DNA of 64,000 bases from Acidiphilium multivorum AIU301 (GTDB taxonomy: Bacteria > Pseudomonadota > Alphaproteobacteria > Acetobacterales > Acetobacteraceae): the NCBI RefSeq assembly GCF_000202835.1, contig NC_015186.1, positions 3,133,501 through 3,197,500 on the forward strand, given 5' to 3'. Under the pieces are notes generated by a model. It did no database searches and was not told the DNA's origin. It saw only the letters and a program-made list of their open reading frames with translations. Shown here one piece after another: positions 18,239 through 28,446 of the stretch (the stretch's first letter is position 1; every line of letters starts with the position of its first letter). The position numbers were made by a program, and so were the translations under genes.

Positions 18239-18930
18239 GCGTGCCGGAGTCCCCCCCGACGCCCGGCGAAAGGTCCCGGCGCTTTCACGATCTCGGCCTT
18301 CGCGCGGCGTCCGCCGCCGTTCTCGTGCCGGTTGCCCTCGGTGCACTGGCATGGGGCGGTCTCGTCTGGGCGGTGCTGCTCGTGTTGCTTTTCGCCGGAC
18401 TGATGTGGGAATGGGCTGGTTTGAGCCGTCACATCGTATCCGCCGCGCGGCCGCGCTTCCTGCTCGCCGGTGTCGTTTACGCTGCGGTTCCCGGCGCGGC
18501 GCTGGCCTGGCTGCGCGACCGGCCGGGCGGGCTCATCGACGTGCTGTTCCTGCTTGTCGTCGTCTGGATGACCGATATCGGGGCCTATGCGGTGGGCCGG
18601 CTGGCGGGCGGCCCGAAGCTCGCCCCGGCGATCTCGCCCGGCAAGACGGTGAGCGGCGCGGTTGGCGGCCTCGTGATCAGTGTTGCGGCCGGATTGCTCG
18701 TGGCAAGGTCCCCTGCCGCAATCCTGCCGGGTGCCATCATCAGCATCGTCTCGCAGGCGGGCGATCTTGCGGAAAGCGCGCTCAAGCGGCGGCTCGGCGT
18801 CAAGGATTCCGGCCGCACGATTCCCGGCCATGGCGGCCTGTTCGACCGGCTCGATGGCGTGCTCGCCGCAGCCCCGGTCGCCGCCGTCCTTGCATTGCTT
18901 GCCCAGGGAGGGGTACCGCTATGGCGGTGA
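18235..18930 (+). CDS. cdsA: Phosphatidate cytidylyltransferase
   Basis: An inner-membrane enzyme that makes CDP-diacylglycerol from CTP and phosphatidate for phospholipid synthesis. The signature SIVSQAGDLAESALKRRLGV continues into KDSGRTIPGHGGLFDRLDG, which provides the metal-binding acidic residues. About six hydrophobic segments are visible. At 231 residues it is somewhat shorter than typical (about 270), with fewer N-terminal helices. It overlaps dxr by ten bases. Confidence 0.94.
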   Translation: MSVPESPPTPGERSRRFHDLGLRAASAAVLVPVALGALAWGGLVWAVLLVLLFAGLMWEWAGLSRHIVSAARPRFLLAGVVYAAVPGAALAWLRDRPGGLIDVLFLLVVVWMTDIGAYAVGRLAGGPKLAPAISPGKTVSGAVGGLVISVAAGLLVARSPAAILPGAIISIVSQAGDLAESALKRRLGVKDSGRTIPGHGGLFDRLDGVLAAAPVAAVLALLAQGGVPLWR

Positions 18931-20096
18931 AGACAGTCACGATCCTCGGCTCGACCGGCAGCGTCGGCACCCAGACCATCGACCTGCTGCAGGCGGATCC
19001 CGAAAACTATCGGGTCCGTGCGCTGATCGCCGGGCGAAACGCCGCCCTGCTCGCCGAGCAGGCCCGCTCGCTGCACGCCGAGATCGCCGTCATTGCTGAC
19101 GAGAGCGCCTTCCCCGCCCTGCGCGACGCGCTGGCCGGCAGCGGCATCCGCGCCGAGGCCGGCCGCGCCGCCGTGATCGCCGCCGCCGCCGAGCCGGCCG
19201 ACTGGACGATGGCCGCGATCACCGGCACCGCCGGCCTCGAACCCACCCTCGCCGCGACCCGCAACGGTGGGGCCATCGCGCTCGCCAACAAGGAGGCGCT
19301 GGTTTCCGCCGGCGACGTGTTCCTTGCCGCGATCGCCGCCGGCGGAGCGACGCTGCTGCCGGTCGATTCCGAACACAACGCCATCTTCCAGTCGCTCGCC
19401 GACGGCAACCGCGCCGCTCTGGAAAAGATCATCCTCACCGCTTCGGGCGGCCCGTTCCGGGAAGCAAGCCTCGACGAGATGAAGGACGCGACGCCGGAGA
19501 CCGCGCTGAAGCATCCCGTCTGGTCGATGGGTGCGAAGATCTCGATCGATTCCGCCACCCTCTTCAACAAGGGGCTGGAGGTGATCGAGGCCGCGCGCAT
19601 CTTCGGCCTCGCGCCGCATGAGATCGAGGTGCTGGTGCATCCGCAGTCGATCGTGCATGGCATGGTCTGCTATCGCGACGGATCGGTGCTGGCCCAGATG
19701 GGCGCGCCGGACATGCGCATCCCGATCGCCCACACCCTGGCCTGGCCGGCGCGCCTCGCGACCTCCTCGCCCCGGCTCGACCTCGCCGCCGCGGCGCGGC
19801 TCGACTTCCTTGCCCCCGATCCGGTGCGCTTCCCGGCGCTCCGTCTTGCGCGCGAGGCACTGGAAGCCGGCCATGGCGCCTCGACGGTGCTCAACGCCGC
19901 GAATGAGATCGCGGTTGAGGCGTTCCTGCGCCGGCGGATCGGCTTTCTCGACATCACGGCGGTGGTCGAACGGGTCATGCAGCGCCTCGGCGCGCCCCCG
20001 ATCGGCGATCTCGCGGCCGTGCTTGCCCTCGATGCCGAAGCGCGCGCCATGGCGGAGGCGGAATTGCGCGCGAAGTCCGACCCGCGCGCGGCGTGA
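18921..20096 (+). CDS. dxr: 1-deoxy-D-xylulose-5-phosphate reductoisomerase
   Basis: Converts DXP to MEP with NADPH and a divalent metal, the committed step of the non-mevalonate isoprenoid route that feeds uppS next door. The 391-residue product begins MAVKTVTILGSTGSVGTQ (NADPH loop) and has LANKEALVSAGD and PVDSEHNAIFQSL. Metal and substrate residues lie in SMGAKISIDSATLFNKGLE, with VHPQSIVHGMV after. The start at 18921 lies inside the cdsA end. The frame is open upstream, but homology begins exactly here. Confidence 0.97.
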   Translation: MAVKTVTILGSTGSVGTQTIDLLQADPENYRVRALIAGRNAALLAEQARSLHAEIAVIADESAFPALRDALAGSGIRAEAGRAAVIAAAAEPADWTMAAITGTAGLEPTLAATRNGGAIALANKEALVSAGDVFLAAIAAGGATLLPVDSEHNAIFQSLADGNRAALEKIILTASGGPFREASLDEMKDATPETALKHPVWSMGAKISIDSATLFNKGLEVIEAARIFGLAPHEIEVLVHPQSIVHGMVCYRDGSVLAQMGAPDMRIPIAHTLAWPARLATSSPRLDLAAAARLDFLAPDPVRFPALRLAREALEAGHGASTVLNAANEIAVEAFLRRRIGFLDITAVVERVMQRLGAPPIGDLAAVLALDAEARAMAEAELRAKSDPRAA

Positions 20097-20166
20097 CCCC
20101 TGTCGCCCGGTGGCCGCAATCCCATATCTCCAAGGCCATTCCAACGGCTGACGACACGAAGGTTCC

Positions 20167-22421
<2,255 letters not shown>

Positions 22422-22430
22422 TCGCGCGCG

Positions 22431-22468
22431 AAGAGCCGCGCGGCTTTCGCGCCGCGCGCTTCTTCATT
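22431..22468 (+). terminator. GC-rich hairpin after ilvC
   Basis: CGCGCGGC (22437-22444) and GCCGCGCG (22451-22458) pair around a six-base loop, with partial extension by AAGAG and CTTCTT. The sequence then runs CTTCTTCATT. It starts ten bases after the ilvC stop and is a likely terminator with a modest T tract. Confidence 0.65.
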
Positions 22469-22470
22469 AC

Positions 22471-22507
22471 AACGATCCCCGGCCGCGCTTGCGGACCGGG
22501 GATCGTT
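22471..22507 (+). promoter_or_regulatory. Very stable hairpin in front of cysK
   Basis: A perfect 12-base inverted repeat (AACGATCCCCGG with CCGGGGATCGTT) encloses an inner CCGC-GCTT-GCGG stem with one bulged A. It ends 21 bases before the cysK ATG. It could be a second terminator for ilvC or a leader structure of cysK; no riboswitch class matches by eye. Confidence 0.5.
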
Positions 22508-22527
22508 CGTTTCGAGGGAGGCAGCAC

Positions 22528-23460
22528 ATGAAGATCGCCAAGGACGCCACCGAACTGGTTGGCAACACCCCGCTGGTGCGGATCAACCGCCTCGCCGCCG
22601 GTCTGCCCGGCACAGTCCTCGCCAAGCTCGAATTTTTCAATCCGGCCAATTCGGTGAAGGACCGCATCGGCGTTGCCATGATCGAGGCGGCGGAGCGCGA
22701 CGGGTTGCTGAACGCGGACAGCGTGATTGTCGAGCCGACCTCGGGCAATACCGGCATCGCGCTCGCCATGGTCTGCGCGGCGAAGGGCTATCGCTGCATC
22801 CTCACCATGCCGGAGACGATGAGCAAGGAGCGCCGCGCGGTGCTGCGCGGCTACGGCGCCGAGGTGGTGCTGACTCCGGGTGCCGAGGGCATGGGCGGGG
22901 CAATCGCGAAGGCGAAGGCCATCGCGGCGTCCGGCCCCAATTTCTTCATCCCGCAGCAGTTCGAGAATCCGGCCAATCCGGAAATCCATCGTCGCACTAC
23001 CGCCGAGGAAATCTGGCGCGATACCGATGGCACGGCGGACATTCTGGTTGCCGGCATCGGCACCGGCGGCACCATCACAGGGGCGGGTCAGGTGCTGAAG
23101 CAGCGCAAGCCCTCGTTCCGCTGTGTCGCGGTCGAGCCGGACGCTTCGGCGATCCTCTCCGGCGGGGAGAAGGGGCCGCACATGATCCAGGGGATCGGCG
23201 CCGGCTTCGTGCCCGATATTCTTGATACCAGCGTCTATGACGAGGTTGTGCGCGTGACCAACGACCAGGCGCTTGAGATGGCCCGTCGCGCCGCACGCGA
23301 GGAGGGGCTGATGGTCGGCATTTCCTCCGGCGCCGCACTGCATGCGGCGATCGAGGTGGCGAGGCGTCCCGAGACCGAGGGCAAGCTGATCGTCGCGATC
23401 ATCCCCTCCTATGGCGAGCGCTATCTCTCCACCGCCCTGTTCGCCGGCCTCGCCGATTGA
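22528..23460 (+). CDS. cysK: Cysteine synthase A (O-acetylserine sulfhydrylase)
   Basis: A PLP fold-type II enzyme that makes L-cysteine from O-acetylserine and sulfide. Among its 310 residues the PLP lysine lies in [11 protein letters not shown]. The substrate-binding asparagine loop is [11 protein letters not shown], the phosphate loop is [12 protein letters not shown], and GISSGAAL is near the C-terminus. The start ATG at 22528 has a strong GAGGGAGGC ribosome site. The stop overlaps the TTG start of the DedA gene, so these are coupled. Confidence 0.95.
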   Translation: MKIAKDATELVGNTPLVRINRLAAGLPGTVLAKLEFFNPANSVKDRIGVAMIEAAERDGLLNADSVIVEPTSGNTGIALAMVCAAKGYRCILTMPETMSKERRAVLRGYGAEVVLTPGAEGMGGAIAKAKAIAASGPNFFIPQQFENPANPEIHRRTTAEEIWRDTDGTADILVAGIGTGGTITGAGQVLKQRKPSFRCVAVEPDASAILSGGEKGPHMIQGIGAGFVPDILDTSVYDEVVRVTNDQALEMARRAAREEGLMVGISSGAALHAAIEVARRPETEGKLIVAIIPSYGERYLSTALFAGLAD

Positions 23461-24086
23461 TCGCCGCGCTCGCACATTTCATCACCAGCGTCATCTCTGC
23501 CCTCGGCTATGCCGGGGTCGCGGGGTTGATGGCCCTGGAATCGGCCTGCATTCCACTGCCTTCCGAGATCATCCTGCCGTTTTCCGGCTACCTGGTCTCG
23601 ACCGGGCGGTTCGATCTCTGGATGGTCGCCCTCGCCGGGGCGATCGGCTGCAATCTCGGGTCCACGGTCGCCTGGGCGGTCGGCTATGTGGGCGGGCGGC
23701 CGCTGGTCGAGCGCTGGGGGCGGTACATCCTGCTCGATCAGGGTGAACTCGTGCTGGTCGAGCGGTTTTTCGCGCGATTCGGCGCGGTCACGGTGCTGGT
23801 CAGCCGCATGCTGCCCATCGTGCGCACCTATATCGCCCTGCCGGCCGGCATCGCACGGATGAATTTCTGGACGTTCCAGCTCTACACTTTCGTCGGCTCG
23901 CTGCCCTGGTGCCTGGGCCTCGCCTATGCCGGACTCAGGCTTGGGCGCGCCTGGGACAACTCACCGCGCCTGCAGTCGTTCATGCACGGCTTCACCCTGC
24001 TCACCGGGCTGGCCATCCTGATCTTTGCCGCCTGGTATGCACGCAAGCTTTGGCGCGATCATCACCCGCGTCGCCGGGACGCCTGA
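23457..24086 (+). CDS. DedA family membrane protein
   Basis: An inner-membrane protein of the DedA/SNARE-associated superfamily, some members of which flip undecaprenyl phosphate or phospholipids. The 209-residue product has the family motifs [19 protein letters not shown] (re-entrant loop with the acidic residue) and [28 protein letters not shown], which holds the conserved arginines, plus about four to five membrane segments. The likely start is TTG 23457, overlapping the cysK stop (TTGA). Its own stop overlaps the next ATG. Specific substrate unknown. Confidence 0.85.
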   Translation: MIAALAHFITSVISALGYAGVAGLMALESACIPLPSEIILPFSGYLVSTGRFDLWMVALAGAIGCNLGSTVAWAVGYVGGRPLVERWGRYILLDQGELVLVERFFARFGAVTVLVSRMLPIVRTYIALPAGIARMNFWTFQLYTFVGSLPWCLGLAYAGLRLGRAWDNSPRLQSFMHGFTLLTGLAILIFAAWYARKLWRDHHPRRRDA

Positions 24087-25114
24087 TGAGGACGCTGACC
24101 CTGCATGTCGGCATGGGCAAGACGGGGACGACAGCGATCCAGAACGCACTGCGTGCCGCGGCCCCGGCGCTGCGCGGCCGCGGTGTGTTCTGCTGCGACC
24201 ACTGGCTGCTCTCCGGGACGATGGGCGGCAGCGGATTCGCCGGCGCGGACGAGTTCGCCCACTTGCTCGGCGTTGATCCGCCGGGTTTCGCGGCACGACT
24301 CGGGCGGATTTTCGATGCCAGCAACGAGATGTTGACGCTCAGCAACGAAATCATCTGGAGCAATGAGGCGCTGGTTTCGGCCTGGGACGCCGTTGGCGCC
24401 TTTGCGGCGGACTTCGCCACTGCCGGTGGCTGCGCCCGCATCGTGCTCTATCTTCGCCACCAGCTCGACTGGCTGGTCTCGGCCTATCTGCAATGGTGCG
24501 TGAAGGACAAGCTGACGCCGGGCCGGGTGATCGACTTCGAGCGCTATCGCGCCGAATCGGCCGCCCTTCTGGATTATCCCGCCCTTGTCACCCGCTGGCG
24601 GCAGGCGGCCTCACCCGCCGAGGTGATCGTCCGGCCCTATGAACCGGGCATCGACGCCGTGGCGGATTTCGCGTCCGTTGCCGGCATCGAGGGGATGCTG
24701 GTGGGCGACCGCGCGCACCCGACGCCCGGGTATACGGCGCATGTGCTGACCAAACTGATCGGCGACCAGCACGACGAGCCGCACCTTGCCGGCGACCTGA
24801 TCGAACTGCTTGCCAGAGCGGGCGTCTACCAGAGGGATTTCCATCCGGTCGATCCGTGCCTGATCGACCTGACGGATGAGGCCGCCGCCGCGATCGCCGG
24901 CGAATACGACGCGCGGAACGAGGCCCTGATCCCGCTCTGTGGCTTCGCGCCGCGCCGGGGCGGCGTGCCGCCGCAACTTGGCCGCCGGCCGCATTCCGGG
25001 CCGGTGAATACCGATCTGATCGCCGCCCTGCTCGAACTCCTGCTCCATCAGCATCGCGAACTCGCGGCCCAGCGCGGCCGGATCGAGGCGCTGGAGGCGC
25101 GGCTCGGCACGTAG
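24086..25114 (+). CDS. Probable PAPS-dependent sulfotransferase-like protein
   Basis: The 342-residue product has a 5'-phosphosulfate-binding-like loop LHVGMGKTGTTAIQNAL at residues 6-22 (pattern PKxGTT in sulfotransferases). A 3'-phosphate-binding-like segment, YLRHQLDWLVSAYLQW, lies at about 122-137, with Arg124 and Ser132 in the expected positions. The rest is poorly conserved to my eye; the C-terminus ends in a short helical coiled-coil-like tail (HRELAAQRGRIEALEARL). It is translationally coupled to the DedA gene, which is coupled to cysK, giving a loose sulfur theme. The acceptor is unknown; it could modify a surface glycan or lipid. A nucleotide-binding protein without sulfotransferase activity is also possible. 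Confidence 0.65.
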   Translation: MRTLTLHVGMGKTGTTAIQNALRAAAPALRGRGVFCCDHWLLSGTMGGSGFAGADEFAHLLGVDPPGFAARLGRIFDASNEMLTLSNEIIWSNEALVSAWDAVGAFAADFATAGGCARIVLYLRHQLDWLVSAYLQWCVKDKLTPGRVIDFERYRAESAALLDYPALVTRWRQAASPAEVIVRPYEPGIDAVADFASVAGIEGMLVGDRAHPTPGYTAHVLTKLIGDQHDEPHLAGDLIELLARAGVYQRDFHPVDPCLIDLTDEAAAAIAGEYDARNEALIPLCGFAPRRGGVPPQLGRRPHSGPVNTDLIAALLELLLHQHRELAAQRGRIEALEARLGT

Positions 25115-25121
25115 AGCAGCC

Positions 25122-25964
25122 TCAGAATGCGAAGCGCGGGGCGACGGCGTCCGGCAGGGTCGAAAACCGTCGCATTTCGACGCGCAGGGCCGCGTCGTCG
25201 AGCCCGTCGATGATCCCGGTGCGGACCAGAAGCCCCCGGCAACCCGCCGCGACGGCGCCGGCGATGTCGTGTTCGAGGCTGTCGCCCACGCCGAAGATGC
25301 GTGCGTGGGGAACGCCGGGCAACAGAGCGAGGGCGGCGTCGTAGACGTCGGCATGAGGCTTGCCGAACCAGCGCACTGTTCCTCCCGCAGCTTGGTAGGC
25401 CTCCGCCAGGGCGCCGGCGCCCGGATGCAGCCGGCCGCCCGCGAGCATGAGGCGGTCGGGATTGGTGCAGATCGCCGGCACCCCGCGCGTGGCCGCCGGC
25501 GCCATGCGTGACCAAAGCGCATCGTAGCCATGGCGGTCGGCTTCCGATCCGGCGATCATCACGAGGTCGGCTTCTTCGGCCGTTTCGACTGGCGCGATGT
25601 CGAAGCCCTCCAGAATGTCGAGCGCCGGATCGCGGGCGAAGAGCAGTACCCGGCAGCGGCGGCGGAGATATGCCGGCGGCGCCGCGCGCAGGACCTGCCA
25701 GGCGACCTCGCCGGAGCATAGTGACGCGTCGAAGCAGTCAGCGGTGATGCCCATCGCGGCGAGACGGTGGATGTTGTTCGACGCGCGGCGGCCTGAATTG
25801 GACAGCAGGATGACGCGCTTGCCCGCCGCGCGCAGCGTCCGCAGCGTTTCGATCGCGCCGGGATAGGGCGTTTCGCCATCGTGGATCGTGCCGAACTGGT
25901 CGATCAGGAAGGCATCCGCCGCATCCGCGAGAGCGGCGAGTCCGGAGATGGCGCGGATCGTCAT
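25122..25964 (-). CDS. HAD-IIA family hydrolase
   Basis: A NagD/phosphoglycolate-phosphatase-type HAD enzyme of 280 residues. Motif I is FLIDQFGTIHDG with nucleophile Asp22. The usual second Asp is Phe24, which resembles a known HAD-IIA subgroup with an aromatic residue there. Motif II is ILLSNSGR, motif III the Lys in WFGKPHADVY, and motif IV GVGDSLEHDIAGA. A long cap domain lies between motifs II and III. Its ATG overlaps the stop of the FGGY kinase upstream, so a sugar-phosphate substrate linked to the polyol locus is a reasonable inference. Confidence 0.8.
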   Translation of the reverse strand: MTIRAISGLAALADAADAFLIDQFGTIHDGETPYPGAIETLRTLRAAGKRVILLSNSGRRASNNIHRLAAMGITADCFDASLCSGEVAWQVLRAAPPAYLRRRCRVLLFARDPALDILEGFDIAPVETAEEADLVMIAGSEADRHGYDALWSRMAPAATRGVPAICTNPDRLMLAGGRLHPGAGALAEAYQAAGGTVRWFGKPHADVYDAALALLPGVPHARIFGVGDSLEHDIAGAVAAGCRGLLVRTGIIDGLDDAALRVEMRRFSTLPDAVAPRFAF

Positions 25965-27232
25965 GTGGCGACTCCGTGTCGCGCGAGGCGGGCCGCGCCA
26001 TAGGCTGCTTCCGTGTGGGTTGCGGCGGTCACCTCGACTCCGATGATCCGGGCGCGCAGTGCGGTCCAGACCGGATTGGCAGCCCCGCCGCCGACGCTGA
26101 AAATCCGGCGAACCGGCGGCGCGCCGAGTTCGGCGAGACGCCGATAGGCCTCCGCCTCGATCCGCGCGAGGCCTTCGAGCAGCCCGTGCAGGAAGCGGGC
26201 ATCGTCGTCCGGCCGCGGTTCGAGCCGGGGCGGCAGCGCCGGATCGCTCACCGGAAAGCGCTCGCCGGGGCTCGGCAGGGGATAGTAGTCGAGTCCCGAA
26301 TCCCGCGCCGGATCAATGCGCGTCGAGAGTGCCGCGAGTTGGTCGGGCGTGAAGAAACGGGCGAGTACGGCGGCGCCGGCATTCGATGCACCGCCCGGCA
26401 GGAAGCACCCGAGCAGGCGGTGGCTGTAGACGCCGAAGGCGGGCGCGGAGACCGGACGTTCCGACAGCAGCTTGACCGTCAGTGTCGAACCCAGGGCGGA
26501 AACGCCGTCGCCCGCCGTGTCGGCGCCGGTGGCGAGGAAGGATGCACAGCCATCGGTCGTGCCGGCGACGAGGCGGGCCTCGGGTGAAAAGCCGAAGCGG
26601 GTGGCGATATCCGCGCCGACATGGCCCACCGGGGTGCCTGGCTCGACGACGCTGGGCAGCAACGCGAGGTCGAGGCCAGTGGCCGCAATCCACCCCGGCC
26701 AGCGGCCGGCGCGCGGATCGTATCCCGATTTCAGCGCGTTGTTGGCATCCGAAACGCCATGGGGCGCGCCGAGACGGTGGGCGATCCAGTCCGCCTCGTG
26801 CAGGAAGCCGGCGAGGCCCGGAAGGGAAGCGCGGTCGAGCATACGCGCGAGGGGGGAGGATTGTCCGCGCGCCGGGCTGTCTTCCGGTGCGGCAGCGCTG
26901 ACGCGCGCGACGGAAGCGGCTTCGGCCTTGTCATTATACAGCGTGGCCAGGCCGATCGGCGCGCCTGACATGTCGGTAGGAATGATCGTGCCGGAGGTGC
27001 CATCGACCGCGATGGCCGCGATGCGGCGCGGGTCCAGCGCCGCGCAGAGCATGTCGAGCGCGGAGGTGACGGCGGACCAGATCGAGGCAGGATCGCGGCG
27101 ACGTGTGGCGGAGATCGCGGCACGACCCTCGGCGACGATCGTGCCGCTGTCATCGATCGCGATGGCGCGCACGCCCGACGTCCCGAGATCGACCCCGACC
27201 ACGAGCCGCCCCGCATCCGGCACCTCATCCAT
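25961..27232 (-). CDS. FGGY-family carbohydrate kinase, xylulokinase-like
   Basis: An ATP-dependent sugar kinase of the FGGY fold, 423 residues from the ATG at 27232 (ribosome site GGGGGGAA). It has the N-terminal phosphate loop VVGVDLGTSGVRAIAID, IAAIAVDGTSGTII, LVAGTTDGCASFLATGAD, and the C-terminal ATP-site GGGAANPVW. It is shorter than typical xylulokinases (about 480-500) and could act on a ketose or polyol. It is transcribed away from the SorC regulator across a shared 203-base control region and is coupled to the HAD gene. A second, distinct FGGY kinase lies in the divergent operon. Confidence 0.8.
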   Translation of the reverse strand: MDEVPDAGRLVVGVDLGTSGVRAIAIDDSGTIVAEGRAAISATRRRDPASIWSAVTSALDMLCAALDPRRIAAIAVDGTSGTIIPTDMSGAPIGLATLYNDKAEAASVARVSAAAPEDSPARGQSSPLARMLDRASLPGLAGFLHEADWIAHRLGAPHGVSDANNALKSGYDPRAGRWPGWIAATGLDLALLPSVVEPGTPVGHVGADIATRFGFSPEARLVAGTTDGCASFLATGADTAGDGVSALGSTLTVKLLSERPVSAPAFGVYSHRLLGCFLPGGASNAGAAVLARFFTPDQLAALSTRIDPARDSGLDYYPLPSPGERFPVSDPALPPRLEPRPDDDARFLHGLLEGLARIEAEAYRRLAELGAPPVRRIFSVGGGAANPVWTALRARIIGVEVTAATHTEAAYGAARLARHGVAT

Positions 27233-27272
27233 TTTGCCGTTCCCCCCGAATCGCTGCCTAATTGTCATTTCG

Positions 27273-27292
27273 AATATTCAACATTGAATATT
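27273..27292. promoter_or_regulatory. Palindromic operator between FGGY kinase and SorC regulator
   Basis: AATATTCAA and TTGAATATT form a perfect 9-2-9 inverted repeat in an AT-rich control region (27233-27435). A further half-site GAATATTTC occurs at 27389-27397, matching the right edge of the palindrome. A SorC-family regulator encoded 144 bases away is the obvious candidate binder. Confidence 0.6.
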
Positions 27293-27369
27293 TCAGCATT
27301 TTTCTCAGGATATATCCGGCATTGCACGCGTATACACAATTTCTTGCTGCGTCGCAGCGACGATTTCCG

Positions 27370-27397
27370 TTGACAACGTCTGTAAACCGAATATTTC
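27370..27397 (+). promoter_or_regulatory. Candidate sigma-70 promoter of the polyol operon
   Basis: TTGACA at 27370-27375 is followed after 16 bases by TATTTC (27392-27397), a passable -10. The latter overlaps the GAATATTTC half-site, as expected for repression. Placement is by eye. Confidence 0.45.
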
Positions 27398-27435
27398 TCC
27401 GTGTCGATACAAAATTATTCAGGAGAGGAAGCGCG

Positions 27436-28446
27436 GTGGCACGGTCCAGCCGACGATTGGGCAACGACGATATGGAACTCGCCACACGGGTGGCGTGGCT
27501 CTACTACGAGTGCTCGATGACCCAGTCGGAAATCGGTGCCGCGCTGGGTATGCCGCAGACGCGCGTCCAGCGATTGATCGCGCGGGCGATGGCGAGCGGC
27601 ATTGTCCGTATCTCGATCGGCGGTGCGGTTGCGTCCTGTGTGACGCTCGAGCGGCGGCTTACCGAACGCTACGGGCTCGATTTCTGCCGGGTCGTGCCGA
27701 CGCCGCCCGACCCCGAGGGGCTTTTTTCCGCACTCGGGCGTGCCGGCGCCGACTATCTCGCCGAAGTATTCGAAACCCGCCGCCACACCGTATTCGGTGT
27801 TGGCCACGGACGAACGGTTGCCGCGGCGGTCGATCATCTCGAAGCCGTGCCGTTTCCCGAACTGACCGTGGTCTCCGTGCTCGGTGATGTGCCGCGCCGC
27901 GTCGGCACCAACCCGTTCGACGTGGTTCATGCCCTTGCACAGAAGACGGGCGCTGCCGCCTATCTGCCGCCCGTTCCGTTCTATGCCAACACGCCGGAGG
28001 ACCGCGCCGTGCTGTTTCGTCAGCGCGGCGTCGCCGACGCGTTCCGTCTCGCGGCGGATGCGGGGCTGTTTCTGCTGGGCATCGGCGAGGTCAAGCCATC
28101 GGCCTTTCTCGGGATGAGCGGCATGGTGCTCGAAGCTGAATTCGCCGCTGCGCGGCGGGATGGCGCCGTGGCCGAACTGCTCGGCACCTTTTTCGATGCT
28201 GCGGGCCAGCGAGTCGAAACCGAATTGCAGGATCGTGTCATCGCCATCGATCCCGAGGTGATGCGCGGCCGCGAAGTGATCGCGATGGCGGGTGGAACTG
28301 CCAAGCGCCGCGCGATCGATGCCGCACTGAAGAGCGGCATCGTTACGGCATTCATTACCGATGAAGAAACTGCCTCGGCGCTTGCCGACGACATGTCGTC
28401 GCCGGACACCTCCGAGGACCAGACCAGAGAATGGGAGGACCAATGA
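27436..28446 (+). CDS. SorC/DeoR-type sugar-binding transcriptional regulator
   Basis: A regulator with an N-terminal helix-turn-helix (about residues 12-55, including MTQSEIGAALGMPQTRVQRLIARA). A C-terminal SorC sugar-phosphate-binding domain follows, seen in FGVGHGRTVAAAVDHL, GIGEVKPSAFLGMSG and the late VIAMAGGTAKRRAIDAALKSG. The family includes EryD, the erythritol repressor of Brucella, which is relevant because an EryA-like kinase lies downstream. The start is GTG 27436 with an excellent AGGAGAGGAA site; the open frame upstream is intergenic. The stop overlaps the binding-protein start (ATGA), making it the first gene of the operon and probably autoregulated. Confidence 0.88.
   Translation: MARSSRRLGNDDMELATRVAWLYYECSMTQSEIGAALGMPQTRVQRLIARAMASGIVRISIGGAVASCVTLERRLTERYGLDFCRVVPTPPDPEGLFSALGRAGADYLAEVFETRRHTVFGVGHGRTVAAAVDHLEAVPFPELTVVSVLGDVPRRVGTNPFDVVHALAQKTGAAAYLPPVPFYANTPEDRAVLFRQRGVADAFRLAADAGLFLLGIGEVKPSAFLGMSGMVLEAEFAAARRDGAVAELLGTFFDAAGQRVETELQDRVIAIDPEVMRGREVIAMAGGTAKRRAIDAALKSGIVTAFITDEETASALADDMSSPDTSEDQTREWEDQ

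Noticed and set aside
18090-18920. In-frame extension upstream of dxr
   Set aside because: It overlaps uppS and cdsA in another frame; DXR homology begins at MAVKTVTILG at 18921.
25961-27232. FGGY kinase as a possible glycerol kinase
   Set aside because: The sequence is too short and lacks GlpK-style segments that I would expect; a xylulokinase-like assignment fits better, though the substrate is open.
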